Below are positions 1-9,185 of a stretch of DNA of 64,000 nucleotides, piece by piece. The DNA is taken from positions 558,001 to 622,000 of the forward strand of contig NZ_CP011504.1 of assembly GCF_001028665.1 (NCBI RefSeq). Direction: 5' to 3'. The stretch's first letter is position 1; each line of letters begins with the position of its first letter. The position numbers and the translations under genes were made by a program. The notes under the pieces were generated by a model. The model searched no databases, was not told the DNA's origin, and saw only the letters and a program-made list of their open reading frames with translations. Origin of the DNA: Burkholderia pyrrocinia. Lineage in GTDB: Bacteria; Pseudomonadota; Gammaproteobacteria; Burkholderiales; Burkholderiaceae.

Positions 1-26
1 GGCAGGATATCGGCAAGGTCAATCAT
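1..26 (-). CDS. Start of a gene running off the left edge (unidentified)
   Basis: Only eight codons are visible on the minus strand, reading MIDLADIL. The call rests on an ATG at 24-26 preceded at the normal distance by a strong GAGGAG ribosome-binding site (about 33-39). Too little is present to assign a family. The gene is divergent from the response regulator that starts at 344. Confidence 0.55.
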
Positions 27-343
27 CGCGGGGCTCCTCGATTGGCGCGGTGGCATCGGGCACCAGTTTAGTCCCGAATCAGGACGGTTCGCGGGGCGGT
101 TCGCGTGACACCGTGCCGGCCCGCCCCGGGCGCGGCAGGCATCAGGGAATACCCTGTCTCGCACGCCGTGCCCTTTCCCGTCGATTATTTCGCTTCAGTA
201 CACAGTTCGCGATCGCCTATCTCGAAACTTTCCCGGATGTGTATCGTTTTGTGATTCGGCGGAATATATTGGTCAGAAGAACAGTCGCGGCGACAACCGG
301 ACGGCAGGGTCCGCGGCGTCATCCCGAAGAGGATCGCTAGAAG
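27..343. promoter_or_regulatory. Divergent intergenic region before the NarL-type regulator
   Basis: This stretch holds no convincing gene. It separates the leftward gene from the rightward two-component pair and becomes less GC-rich between about 190 and 290, where promoter elements are expected. A purine-rich GAAGAGG about 15 bases before the ATG at 344 is the likely ribosome-binding site. No clear inverted repeat was recognised. Confidence 0.4.
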
Positions 344-991
344 ATGATCAGGGTAATTCTGGCTGACGATCACGCAGTCATGCGGGACGGACTGCGTCAC
401 ATCCTGGAGATGGCCGGCGGTTTCGACATTGTCGGCGAGGCGAGCGACGGCTCGGCCACGCTCGCGCTGGCCGAGCGCGCCGCCGCCGACGTGCTGCTGC
501 TCGACCTGTCGATGCCCGCGCCGACCGGCATCGAGCTGATCCGGCTGGTCAAGCGCCACGCGCCGTCGCTGCGCACGCTCGTGCTGACGATGCACGCCGA
601 GGCGCAGTACGCGGCGCGCGCATTCAAGGCCGGCGCAACCGGCTACCTGACGAAAGACAGCGCGACCGCCGAGCTCGTCGAGGCTGTCGGCAAGGTCGCG
701 GCGGGCGGCATCTACGTGAGCCCGTCGGCGGCCGAAAGCCTCGCGCGCACGCTGCGCGCGCCGGCCGAAACGCTGCCGCACGAACGGTTGTCCACGCGCG
801 AGTTCGACGTGATGTGCCGCATCGTCGCTGGCCAGACCGTCACGCACATCGCATCCGAACTCGCGCTGAGCGCGAAGACGGTCAGCACGTACAAGACACG
901 GATCCTCGACAAGATGGAACTGCCGCACGAAGCCGCGCTGGTCCGCTACGCGGTGCGCCACGATCTCGCCCCCGGCATCGACGACGCATGA
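344..991 (+). CDS. NarL/FixJ-family response regulator
   Basis: This 215-residue cytoplasmic protein has the usual two-domain layout. The N-terminal receiver has the acidic pocket DD at residues 8-9, the phospho-acceptor Asp54 in LLLDLSMP, and the conserved Lys in GYLTKDS. The C-terminal LuxR-type helix-turn-helix carries the LSTRE and AKTVSTYKTRI signatures. It overlaps the following sensor kinase by four bases (ATGA), so the two are translationally coupled and should be cognate partners. The signal sensed and the target genes are not evident. Confidence 0.93.
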   Translation: MIRVILADDHAVMRDGLRHILEMAGGFDIVGEASDGSATLALAERAAADVLLLDLSMPAPTGIELIRLVKRHAPSLRTLVLTMHAEAQYAARAFKAGATGYLTKDSATAELVEAVGKVAAGGIYVSPSAAESLARTLRAPAETLPHERLSTREFDVMCRIVAGQTVTHIASELALSAKTVSTYKTRILDKMELPHEAALVRYAVRHDLAPGIDDA

Positions 992-2775
992 CAGCCGCCT
1001 TCCGCTTCCCGCCCACGCCCCCGGACGACGCCGATCCGGACACGTCGCACCTGTTCATGTCGTCGCTGCCGCCGGGCCGGCGCGAGCGGCGGCTCGCGAT
1101 CGCGGCCGTGCTCGTGTCGGCCGTGATCTTCGCCGCGCTCGCGCCGTTCGCGGGCATGCCGCTCGCGCAGGGCTGGGCGTTCATTCCCGTGTACCAGTCG
1201 GCGATCGTCGTCAACGACATGGTGACGGCCGGCCTCCTGCTCGGCCAGTACGCGATCCTGCGCGAGAAATCGCTGCTCGTGCTCGCGGGCGGCTACCTGT
1301 TTACAGCCTTCATGGCCGGCACGCACATGCTGACCTTTCCGGGGCTGTTCGCGCCGACCGGCCTGCTCGGCGCCGGCGAACAGACCACCGCGTGGCTGTA
1401 CCTGTTCTGGCACGGCGGCTTTCCGCTGGCGGTCGCCGCCTATGCGCTGCTGCGCACCGCATCGCGCGCACGCCCGATCCCGGCCCCGCAGCGCCGTGCG
1501 GCGATTCCCGTGGCGCTCTGCATCGCCGTGGCGGTCGGCGCGACGGTCGCACTCACGGTGCTCGCGACCGCCGGCCACGACCTGCTGCCGCGCATCATGC
1601 ACGGCAACCGGATGGCCGCGCCGATGACGTACGCGATCACGGTCGTCTGGGGGCTGAACCTGGTCGCGCTGATGCTGATGTGGCGGCAGCGGCGTGACCA
1701 TTCGGAGCTCGACCTGTGGGTGATGACCGTGCTCGTCGCGTGGCTGTTCGACATCGCGCTGTCGTCGATGCTGAATCACGGGCGCTTCGATCTCGGCTTC
1801 TACGCGGGCCGCGCGTACGGACTCGTCGCGTCGGCCGTCGTGCTGTCCGCGATGCTGTTCGAGAACGGCCGGCTGCATGCGCAGACGGTGCGCGCGCTGG
1901 CCGGCGCGCGCTACCAGCATCTGCTCGTCGCGCAGAAGAGCGAGCAATTGAACGAGGCGAACGAACGGCTCGAACAGCGCGTTGCCGCGCGCACCGCGCA
2001 ACTGAGCGCGTCGAACCGCGACCTGCGGCGCGAAGTCGAGGAACGCGTGCGTGCCGAGCGCGCGCTGCAGGCATCACGCGAGGAGCTGCGCGAGATCGCC
2101 GCGATCAGCGCGACCGCGCGCGAAGCCGAGCAGCGCCGCATCGCGCGCGAGCTGCACGACGAACTTGCGCAGACGCTCGCGACGCTGAAGAACGATCTCG
2201 AATGGCTGGTCGACCACGTGCCGCAGGACGACGCGCGGCTTGCGCGCAAGATCGCGACGATGCACACGATGGCACGCGGTGCGGTGGCCGCGACGCGGCG
2301 CATCGCGTCGGACCTGCGACCGCTGATGCTCGACGATCTCGGCTTCGCCGCGGCGATGCAATGGCTCGTGGAGGATTTCCGGCACCGTCACGGGATTGCT
2401 TGCGAGCTGCACGTCGAGCCGACCGAGCTGCAGCTCGACGAACCGTATGCGACGGCCGTGTTCCGCATCGCGCAGGAAGCGCTCGCGAACGTCGCGCGGC
2501 ACGCGGCCGCGTCGAATGCCGACGTGGACCTCGTGCACCGGGACGATGCGATCGCGCTGACGATTCGCGACGACGGCGCGGGATTCGATCCCGGTGCGCC
2601 ACGCAAGTCGGGCTCGTTCGGGCTGGTCGGTTTGCGCGAGCGCGCGTATCTCGTCGGCGGCACGCTGCAGATCACGACGACGCTCGGCGAGGGTACGACG
2701 GTCGAGGTGGATATTCCGCTGCCGCACGCGCCTGTGGCGGTCGCGCATGGCGGGGATGGGGTTTCGCGCGGGTAG
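988..2775 (+). CDS. Membrane sensor histidine kinase, MASE4 / HisKA_3 type
   Basis: The protein has 595 residues. The start is the ATG overlapping the regulator's stop codon; longer readings upstream are only antisense-like extension. The N-terminal 270 residues are several hydrophobic helices resembling the MASE4 sensor domain (residues about 35-270). A coiled coil of Glu/Arg/Ala-rich sequence follows (about 310-380), then a HisKA_3 dimerisation domain with the phospho-acceptor His near residue 390 in ARELHDELAQ, then a HATPase domain with N box, DDGAGF and GLVGLRERA loops. It probably phosphorylates the NarL-type regulator encoded just before it. The ligand is unknown. Confidence 0.9.
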   Translation: MTAAFRFPPTPPDDADPDTSHLFMSSLPPGRRERRLAIAAVLVSAVIFAALAPFAGMPLAQGWAFIPVYQSAIVVNDMVTAGLLLGQYAILREKSLLVLAGGYLFTAFMAGTHMLTFPGLFAPTGLLGAGEQTTAWLYLFWHGGFPLAVAAYALLRTASRARPIPAPQRRAAIPVALCIAVAVGATVALTVLATAGHDLLPRIMHGNRMAAPMTYAITVVWGLNLVALMLMWRQRRDHSELDLWVMTVLVAWLFDIALSSMLNHGRFDLGFYAGRAYGLVASAVVLSAMLFENGRLHAQTVRALAGARYQHLLVAQKSEQLNEANERLEQRVAARTAQLSASNRDLRREVEERVRAERALQASREELREIAAISATAREAEQRRIARELHDELAQTLATLKNDLEWLVDHVPQDDARLARKIATMHTMARGAVAATRRIASDLRPLMLDDLGFAAAMQWLVEDFRHRHGIACELHVEPTELQLDEPYATAVFRIAQEALANVARHAAASNADVDLVHRDDAIALTIRDDGAGFDPGAPRKSGSFGLVGLRERAYLVGGTLQITTTLGEGTTVEVDIPLPHAPVAVAHGGDGVSRG

Positions 2776-2881
2776 GTAGGTCGAGCGTGCATGTCCGCAC
2801 CGGCCTCCGGCACGACGCTACAATTCGTCGCCGCCCTGCACGTGCCAACGAGCCAGCCGCCCGGACCTCCCCTTCACCACG

Positions 2882-3562
2882 ATGAAAACCATCCTCACCT
2901 ACGTACTCGGCTTGTGCGCCGTCGCGGCCGGCTGGCTTGCGGTGTCGCTGCTGTGCTGGCCCGTCCTGCTCGCGCTGCAGGCTCTGACGACGGCCCTGTT
3001 CATCCCGCATCCGGCCGGCAGCTACATCGGGCTCGGGTTCGTGTCGACCGCGCGGCTCCCGGATTTCCCGACGAGCTTCGTCGGCGCCTATTCGGTGCCG
3101 TTCATGAACGTGCCGCTCGGGTTCATCGCGATCATCTGGTGGTTCGGCGTGTTGATGATCGTGCCATCCGCGTGCAAGCGCTACCGCACCAAGCCGCGCG
3201 GCCGCGTATCGAAGGCCGTCCCGTGGCGCGCGGCCCGCTCGCTGCTGATCTTCACCGCCGTGCTCTTCGTCGTTGCGACGCCGTTCCTGCGACGCTACGA
3301 AATCGTGACGCAGGATCATCTCTACGTACGGCACCTGTTCGACTGGCACGAGCGCGCGTATCCGCTTGCGTCGCTGAAGGAGATCCACGTGGACATGCCC
3401 GAATACAGCCGCGGCATCATCACGTGGGACTTCATATTCGACGGCGGGAACCGCTTTTCGACGACCGCGCCGGACATCGACGCGCTCAAGTACCTGCTGT
3501 CGAACAACGCGCACGTATCGACCAACTTCAAGGTCGTCGGGAACCAGGTGACGATGCGGTGA
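2882..3562 (+). CDS. Inner-membrane protein of unknown function
   Basis: This 226-residue protein has three clear hydrophobic segments: residues about 1-30, 78-98 and 119-139. The rest is a soluble C-terminal half of about 85 residues that begins after the last helix. I recognise no catalytic motif. It lies 106 bp after the sensor kinase on the same strand and converges on the MFS gene with only about 12 bp between the stop codons. Codon use is typical of the window, so it is probably a genuine host gene. Any link to the two-component system is conjecture. Confidence 0.75.
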   Translation: MKTILTYVLGLCAVAAGWLAVSLLCWPVLLALQALTTALFIPHPAGSYIGLGFVSTARLPDFPTSFVGAYSVPFMNVPLGFIAIIWWFGVLMIVPSACKRYRTKPRGRVSKAVPWRAARSLLIFTAVLFVVATPFLRRYEIVTQDHLYVRHLFDWHERAYPLASLKEIHVDMPEYSRGIITWDFIFDGGNRFSTTAPDIDALKYLLSNNAHVSTNFKVVGNQVTMR

Positions 3563-3574
3563 CGCCACCCGCCG

Positions 3575-4885
3575 TCACGCACGCGCCGCCACCATCCCCC
3601 GCTCCGACCGCGTCCACGCGACCAGCGCGCCGATCCCGAGCAGCGCGAGGCACACGATCGGCACGATCATCGGCCCGAACGCGGTGCCCGTCACCTTGCC
3701 CGCGTACGGCATCAGGTTCTGGCTGAAGAAGCCGCCGAGGTTGCCGATCGAGTTGATCGCCGCGACGCTCGCCGCCGCCCGCGCGCCGGTGAAATAACGC
3801 GGCGGCATCGACCAGAAGCACGGATACAGCAGCGGGATGCAGGCGCCGCCGAGCACGAGCGCGATGAAGCGCAGCGGCGTCGACGGCAGCACGAGGCTCA
3901 GCAGGAAGCCGAGCGCGCCGAGCGCCGCGACGATCGCGATCGTGCGCAGGATGCTCTTCGCGCGACGCAGCTTCGCCGGCAGCCACAACAGCAGCAGCAC
4001 CGCGAGCGCCCACGGCAGCATGCTCAGGACGCCGTTCATGCTGCTCGACACGCCGAACGATTTCACGAGCGTCGGCAGCCAGTACGTGACGCCGTACAGC
4101 GACGTCGACATCAGCATGTAGGTCGCCGCGAACAGCATCACGCGCGGATCGAGCAGCGCCTTCCACGGCTGACCATGCTCGGCTTGTACAGGCTTCTCGC
4201 GTTCCAGCGCGGCCGCGACGATCTGCTTCTCGCGCTCGTCGAGGAACGGCGCCTCGCGGAACGATGCCGGCAGCACGCGGAACACGACGATCGCGACGAT
4301 CACCGCCGGGATGCCCGTTGCGATGAACACCCACTGCCAGCCCGCCAGCCCCCACACGCCGTTCAGGCTCAGCAGCACGCCGCCGACCAGCGAGCCGAGC
4401 ATGTTCGCGAGCGCGCTGCCGAGCGTGAAGATGCCGAGCACCTTCGCGCGGTAGCTTTGCGGAAACCACAGCGTCAGGTAGTAGATCACGCCCGGATAGA
4501 AGCCGGCCTCGGCGATGCCGAGCAGGAAACGCAGCGAGCAGAACGCGGGCATCGACGTCGTGAAGCCCATCAGCACCGTGATGAGGCCCCACGTCAGCAT
4601 GATCCGCGCGAGCCATACGCGTGCGCCGTAGCGATGCAGCGCGAGCGTGCTCGGCACCTCGAACAGCAGGTAGCCGATGAAGAACAGCGACGACGCGAGC
4701 CCGAACGCGGCCTCCGTCATCCCAAGGCTGTGCACCATCTGCAGCTTCGCGAAGCCGACGTTCTGCCGGTCGATGAACGCGATCAGGAACATCACGACGA
4801 GAATGGGCAGCAGGCGCCGCGCCACCTTCGACATGATGCGCTGTTCTTCGGCGGACGCGGGGTCCAGGGTTTCGGTAGCGTTCAC
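3575..4885 (-). CDS. MFS transporter, anion:cation symporter type
   Basis: The protein has 436 residues and about twelve hydrophobic helices. The early DRQNVGFAKLQM segment after helix 1 and the GIAEAGFYPGVIYYL segment in helix 4 are signatures of the phthalate permease/ACS branch, which imports organic acids such as phthalate, tartrate or glucarate. It follows the solute-binding protein gene on the same strand with a gap of about 110 bp. Co-transcription is plausible and would pair a periplasmic binding protein with an MFS carrier. Substrate unknown. Confidence 0.88.
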   Translation of the reverse strand: MNATETLDPASAEEQRIMSKVARRLLPILVVMFLIAFIDRQNVGFAKLQMVHSLGMTEAAFGLASSLFFIGYLLFEVPSTLALHRYGARVWLARIMLTWGLITVLMGFTTSMPAFCSLRFLLGIAEAGFYPGVIYYLTLWFPQSYRAKVLGIFTLGSALANMLGSLVGGVLLSLNGVWGLAGWQWVFIATGIPAVIVAIVVFRVLPASFREAPFLDEREKQIVAAALEREKPVQAEHGQPWKALLDPRVMLFAATYMLMSTSLYGVTYWLPTLVKSFGVSSSMNGVLSMLPWALAVLLLLWLPAKLRRAKSILRTIAIVAALGALGFLLSLVLPSTPLRFIALVLGGACIPLLYPCFWSMPPRYFTGARAAASVAAINSIGNLGGFFSQNLMPYAGKVTGTAFGPMIVPIVCLALLGIGALVAWTRSERGMVAARA

Positions 4886-4997
4886 TACGGGCTCCTTACG
4901 TGAAACGGTTGCGTGTCGGTTGTATCGGCGCCGCGCGCAACGAAGGCGCGAGCGCGGGGTGTTTCGGTGAATGTCGTTGGTCGGCCGTCGGCAGCGC

Positions 4998-6014
4998 TCA
5001 ACCCGACCGGTAGTCGTCGAGCATCGGCGCGAACATCTCGTGCCACGTGCGCGGCTTCGCCTTGATCGTGCCGGCCAGGTACAGGAATTCGACGTAGTCC
5101 ATCAACTGGTTCGGCCGCACCGAGAAGCGCGTGTCGGGCGCGGCAAGCATCCGCATCACGTCGTCGTGCGACACGCCGACGCCCGACGACGCCGCATAAA
5201 GCGCGGCGGCCGCGCGCGGGTCCTGCGCGATCAGGCGGTTCGCTTCGTCGAGCGCGCCGAGAAACGCGGCGGCCAGCGCAGGCTCCGTGTCGACGAGCCG
5301 CTTCGGCGCGAACACGACGTCGAGCGTCAGCGGGCCGAGCACGTCGACCGAACTCACGACACGGTGGATGCCCGGCTGCCGCAACTCGAGCGTCGAGAAC
5401 GGCGGCGACGTGAAGTGCGCGGTGACGCCGTTCTCGCGGCGGATCAGCGCCTGCATCGCCTGCGGATGCGGCAGGTTCACGGTGATCGAATCGAGCTGCG
5501 CGAAATGCGTGGGGCCGAGCTGCCGGCTCGCGACCATCTGCAGCACGACAGCCGACAGCGACGTGCGGATGCCGGGCACCGCGATCCGGTCGGACGGCTT
5601 GAAGTCGCGCAGCGACGTGAGGCCCGGACGATTCGCGTTCAGCGACAGCGACGTGGTCGACAGCCCGCTGATGCCGATCACCTCGACATTCGGAATGCCG
5701 CGCGCCCGCGCCCACAGCTCGATGAAGCCCGGCGCGCCGGCGCCCGCGAAATCGAGCGTGCCGGCCATCATCGCGTCGTTGACGGAATTGCCGCCGTCGA
5801 GCAGCACCCAGTCGACCGCGACGTCGCGCACGCCGTGCCGCGCCGCGTGCCGCTCGAACAGCCGCTGCTTCTCCATCACGAGCAGCGGCAGGTACAGCAC
5901 GCCATAGCCTTTCGAGATCCGGACCGTGCGCGGCTTCGCGCGCACGAGCGACGGTGCGGCGAGCACGCCGAGCCCGGCGGCGATCAATGCGCGGCGGCGC
6001 AGCGACGTCGTCAT
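4998..6014 (-). CDS. Periplasmic solute-binding protein, NMT1/SsuA-like
   Basis: The protein has 338 residues. The start was taken at the ATG followed by an RRR-containing, hydrophobic signal sequence (residues about 5-25), which looks like a twin-arginine export signal. The mature part resembles NitT/TauT-type ABC substrate-binding proteins for nitrate, sulfonates or thiamine precursors (VRISKGYGVLYLPLLVMEK; AGAPGFIELWARARG). No ABC ATPase or permease gene adjoins it, only an MFS gene downstream. Its ATG overlaps the stop of an upstream 31-codon reading frame by four bases. The TctD/TctE-like pair is encoded divergently and may control it. Confidence 0.85.
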   Translation of the reverse strand: MTTSLRRRALIAAGLGVLAAPSLVRAKPRTVRISKGYGVLYLPLLVMEKQRLFERHAARHGVRDVAVDWVLLDGGNSVNDAMMAGTLDFAGAGAPGFIELWARARGIPNVEVIGISGLSTTSLSLNANRPGLTSLRDFKPSDRIAVPGIRTSLSAVVLQMVASRQLGPTHFAQLDSITVNLPHPQAMQALIRRENGVTAHFTSPPFSTLELRQPGIHRVVSSVDVLGPLTLDVVFAPKRLVDTEPALAAAFLGALDEANRLIAQDPRAAAALYAASSGVGVSHDDVMRMLAAPDTRFSVRPNQLMDYVEFLYLAGTIKAKPRTWHEMFAPMLDDYRSG

Positions 6015-6106
6015 GCGCGCGCCGCCGTGCGACGGGCGGCAAACGGCCACGCGAGGGCCGGCGGGCTGCTGCGCCGCGCGTGCGTCGTGCCCGTGACTTG
6101 CTGCAT
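6011..6106 (-). CDS. Possible 31-residue leader peptide coupled to the binding protein
   Basis: A short minus-strand frame begins at an ATG preceded by a near-perfect AAGGAG ribosome-binding site (about 6114-6119). It encodes 31 residues starting MQQVTGTTHA and ends in an ATGA overlap with the start of the solute-binding protein gene. The binding protein has no comparable ribosome-binding site of its own, so ribosomes may reach it through this frame. The peptide is Ala/Arg-rich and matches no family known to me. It could instead be an untranslated leader in which the overlap is fortuitous. Confidence 0.45.
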   Translation of the reverse strand: MQQVTGTTHARRSSPPALAWPFAARRTAARA

Positions 6107-6251
6107 GTTGCCGTCTCCTTGAATATTTCTGGTATTAATGCCGTCCTTGCGTGCTTCTTCCGGCTCGACACAGGTTATCGACCGAGTCTGAGAAAATGCT
6201 GACATCCCGGCCCCGGGAAAACCCCTAATCCACCATCTGCAAAACGGCACC
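6107..6251. promoter_or_regulatory. Divergent promoter region: binding protein versus TctD-like regulator
   Basis: This 145-bp spacer lies between the leftward leader/solute-binding protein and the rightward response regulator. It is the natural site for control of the transport genes by the adjacent two-component system. It includes an AT-richer block around 6120-6145. No exact repeat or consensus promoter was assigned. Confidence 0.4.
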
Positions 6252-6917
6252 ATGCGCATTCTCGTCGTGGAGGACGATGCCGAAATCGGCGCGGCGATCC
6301 GCAGCCGCCTGGCGCGGCTCGGCCACGCGGTCGATCTCGAAACCGACGGCGCGACTGCGAACGGGCTGTTGCGCGTCGAGCGTTTCGACCTCGTCGTGCT
6401 CGACGCGAACCTGCCCGGCATGGACGGTTTCTCGGTGCTGCGCAACCTGCGCGCGTCGGGCAGCACGACGCCGGTGCTGCTCGTCACCGCGCGCTCGGCG
6501 ATCGACGACCGCGTGAGCGGCCTCGGCCTCGGCGCCGACGACTATCTGGTGAAGCCGTTCGACTACCGCGAACTCGATGCGCGCGTGCAGGCGCTCCTGC
6601 GCCGCAACAGCGGCCATGCGAACGACGTGCTGACGCTCGGCGGCCTCGTGATCGATCGCAGCAGCCGCCTCGCGGAACTCGACGGCCAGCCGCTGTCGCT
6701 GTCGCGCCAGGAGTTCGCGCTGCTCGAAATCCTCGCGAGCCGCCCGCAGCGCATCTTCTCGAAGGAAGAATTGCTGAACCAGCTGTTCAGCTTCGGCAAC
6801 GAGCCGACCGCGAACGCGGTCGAGCAGTACGTGACGCGCGTGCGCAGGAAGCTGCAGGGCAGTTCGGTCGAGATCCGCACCGCGCGCGGGATGGGGTATC
6901 AGATTGCCGCGCATTGA
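6252..6917 (+). CDS. OmpR/PhoB-family response regulator (TctD-like)
   Basis: This 221-residue protein consists of a receiver domain (Asp8/Asp9 pocket, phospho-acceptor Asp51 in VVLDANLPG, Lys in YLVKPFDYRE) and a C-terminal winged helix (about 125-221, ending RTARGMGYQIA). The sequence resembles TctD, QseB and related regulators of transport genes. It overlaps the next gene by 14 bp. Its position divergent to the solute-binding protein and MFS genes suggests that those are its targets, but this is inference. Confidence 0.92.
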   Translation: MRILVVEDDAEIGAAIRSRLARLGHAVDLETDGATANGLLRVERFDLVVLDANLPGMDGFSVLRNLRASGSTTPVLLVTARSAIDDRVSGLGLGADDYLVKPFDYRELDARVQALLRRNSGHANDVLTLGGLVIDRSSRLAELDGQPLSLSRQEFALLEILASRPQRIFSKEELLNQLFSFGNEPTANAVEQYVTRVRRKLQGSSVEIRTARGMGYQIAAH

Positions 6918-8352
6918 CTGGTTCCCGAAGACGCTGTTCGGGCGCACGCTGCTCTTCATCGCGCTCGTCGTCGCGACCGGCGCGCTCGCGCTTGCGGCGA
7001 TCGCTCGCTACTACGCGGGCGTCGCGGCCGAACGCGCGTACGACCAGTTGCTCGCCGGCGCGTCGATCCAGGTCGCGGAGAACCTTTACGTGCAGGGCGG
7101 CGTGCTCGCGCTGAATCCGCCGGTGGCCGCGCTGTCGACGCTGTCGCGCTACGACCTCGTCTACTACAAGGTCGTCGATTCGCGCGGCATCGTCGTGGCC
7201 GGCTACAACGATCTCGCGAGCCCCGCGACGCTCGCCGCCGCGAAACAGGGCCCCGCGTTCGCGAACGCCGTCTACCAGGGGCACCGGATCCGCACCGCGA
7301 CGATCGCGCGCTACATGCCCGAGGAAAGCACGCCGGGCTGGGCGCTCGTGACCGTTGCGCAAACCACCAACGCGCGCCAGCAGCTCACGAACGACATGAG
7401 CATCAAGGTGTGGACGCTGATCCTGCTGATGAGCGTGCTCGCGATCGGCGCGAGCGGCCTCGCGATCCGGCGCGGCCTGCGCCCGCTCGCGCAGATCGGC
7501 ACGATCATCGCCGCGCGCGACCCGGCCGACCTGCGGCCGGTGGCCTTCGACACGCCGAGCGAGATCGACGCGATCATCGGGTCGATCAACGGGTTGATAC
7601 ACCGCCTGGCCGAACGCATCAACGCGATGCAGCGCTTCATCGCCGACGCCGCGCACCAGATGCGCACGCCGCTCGCGCGGCTCGACGCGCAGATCGAACT
7701 GCTCGACGGCGAGTCCGACCCCGCACGCCATGCGGCACGCCTCGACGCGCTGCGCGCGACCAGCGCGGACGTCGGTCGCCTCACCGGCCAGTTGCTCAAT
7801 CATGCGATGGTGATCCATCGCATCGAGGCCGTGCCGCTGCAACCTGTCGAGCTCGTCGCGCTCGCGAAGGACGTGCTCGGCCGCGCGATTCCGCTCGCGG
7901 GCGAGCGCGATGTTGCGGTCGCATTCGCGAGCGACGCACCGCTGGCGTGGATCGACGGCGATGCGATCAGCCTGCAGGAAGCGCTGTCGAACGTGCTGCA
8001 CAACGCGCTGCTGCACGGTCATGCGGACGACATCGTCGTATCGGTCGCGACCTCGGGCAACGCCGACGGCGCGGTCACGCTGACCGTCACCGACAACGGC
8101 CGCGGGATTCCGCGCGAGCACTGGGACGCCGCATTGCAGCCGTTCGTGCGGATCGCGCCGGACGGCAGCGAACGGCGCACGGGGTCGGGCCTCGGGCTCG
8201 CGATCGTGCAGGAAGTGATGAAGGCGCACGGCGGGCGCATCGGGTTCGCGTTTCCGGATGCGGGCGGGTTCGCGGTGGTGCTGACGTTTCCGCGGGCGGC
8301 CAAAGGAACACGTCGCGAAGATCAAAACGACGGCGAAACCGTGCACACCTGA
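6904..8352 (+). CDS. Sensor histidine kinase (TctE-like)
   Basis: The protein has 482 residues if translation starts at the TTG inside the end of the regulator gene. No downstream ATG would keep the first membrane helix, so the TTG is preferred. The order is: transmembrane helix (about 12-32), periplasmic domain (33-170), second helix (about 170-190), HAMP linker, HisKA with the phospho-acceptor His near residue 250 in DAAHQMRTPLARL, then HATPase with DNGRGIP and GSGLGLAIV. It is coupled to the upstream regulator as a classical pair. Confidence 0.9.
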   Translation: MPRIDWFPKTLFGRTLLFIALVVATGALALAAIARYYAGVAAERAYDQLLAGASIQVAENLYVQGGVLALNPPVAALSTLSRYDLVYYKVVDSRGIVVAGYNDLASPATLAAAKQGPAFANAVYQGHRIRTATIARYMPEESTPGWALVTVAQTTNARQQLTNDMSIKVWTLILLMSVLAIGASGLAIRRGLRPLAQIGTIIAARDPADLRPVAFDTPSEIDAIIGSINGLIHRLAERINAMQRFIADAAHQMRTPLARLDAQIELLDGESDPARHAARLDALRATSADVGRLTGQLLNHAMVIHRIEAVPLQPVELVALAKDVLGRAIPLAGERDVAVAFASDAPLAWIDGDAISLQEALSNVLHNALLHGHADDIVVSVATSGNADGAVTLTVTDNGRGIPREHWDAALQPFVRIAPDGSERRTGSGLGLAIVQEVMKAHGGRIGFAFPDAGGFAVVLTFPRAAKGTRREDQNDGETVHT

Positions 8353-8514
8353 TTCCGGACACGGGGCCAGGAACATTGCAATTCCCCTCCGCGCTCGGCG
8401 CTTGGCATGCTCCCGGTCGTTCACGTTTAGGTTTGGCTCGAAGCAATCGGCTGCTTAGGTTTCCGACTTAATATTTTGCTGCCCGGGTACAGCCGTTAAG
8501 TCCTATCGACGCGG
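8353..8514. other. Intergenic, no gene seen
   Basis: This sequence after the sensor kinase has lower GC than its neighbours and no credible reading frame. It adjoins the short orphan frame at 8515, with which it may form a remnant of acquired DNA. Confidence 0.4.
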
Positions 8515-8753
8515 TCAGCCAGAAGCGGAAAAGCTGCCATCTTTGTCCAGGATTCCTTTGTCTTGAAGACGCTTGAAGACCGATTCGTCGGTTATGGGCG
8601 TTCCGAAACGAAGCATCGACACGGCGGCATTGATGTCGCGGAAATGCCAACGGATACCGTGCAATGGCGCTGAGGTCGGGCGAACCAGTGTCTCCGGAAT
8701 CGGTAGCCCACGACTGATACTGCAGCGAACACGAGCGCAAACCTCCGCCCGCG
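8515..8753 (-). pseudogene. Unrecognised gene remnant downstream of the Lrp regulator
   Basis: On the minus strand a frame ending at 8515 encodes an orderly C-terminal stretch. It includes IRWHFRDINAAVSMLRFGT and ends KGILDKDGSFSASG. Its amino-acid balance looks coding, and its base use is less GC-rich than the flanking genes. There is no proper start: upstream the frame runs into the antisense of the Lrp gene. I do not recognise the family. The likely reading is a truncated relic of horizontally acquired DNA; chance is possible. Confidence 0.35.
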
Positions 8754-9185
8754 TCACGCCTTGTGCGTCGACAGCAGAATGCTCGTCTCGGTACTCGCGA
8801 TGCCGTCGATCAGCCGGATCGCGCCGAGCACGCGATCGAAATGCTCGAGCGAATCGGCATGCAGCTCGGCGACGAGATCCCAGCGCCCGTTGGTGCTGTG
8901 GATCGACGCGACGTTCGGATGCCCGCGCAGCACCTTCACCACCTCGGCGCCGCGGTTGCCCTGCACCGCGATCGACATTAGCGCGCGAATCCGGTGCCGT
9001 TCGGCCGCCGGCTTGAGCCGCACCGTATAACCGACGATCACGCCGTTTTTCTCCAGCCGCGTCAGCCGGTTCTGCACGGTCGCGCGCGCGACGCGCAGTT
9101 CCTTCGCCAGTGCGACGACGGGCAGTCGCGCGTTGTCGCGCAGCAGCGCGATCAGCTGCCGGTCGACGTCGTCGAGCGTGATCAT
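8754..9185 (-). CDS. Lrp/AsnC-family transcriptional regulator
   Basis: The length of 143 residues is normal for the family. The N-terminal helix-turn-helix (about residues 10-50, with VARATVQNRLTRLEKNGVI) is followed by an effector-binding RAM domain. The gene is divergent from ornithine cyclodeaminase across about 295 bp, so it probably controls that operon and itself in response to an amino acid such as ornithine, arginine or citrulline. The ligand is inferred from context only. Confidence 0.92.
   Translation of the reverse strand: MITLDDVDRQLIALLRDNARLPVVALAKELRVARATVQNRLTRLEKNGVIVGYTVRLKPAAERHRIRALMSIAVQGNRGAEVVKVLRGHPNVASIHSTNGRWDLVAELHADSLEHFDRVLGAIRLIDGIASTETSILLSTHKA

Noticed and set aside
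1716..2885. Long Arg-rich plus-strand frame overlapping the first sensor kinase
   Set aside because: It is the +1 shadow of a well-supported histidine kinase and shows no family motif.
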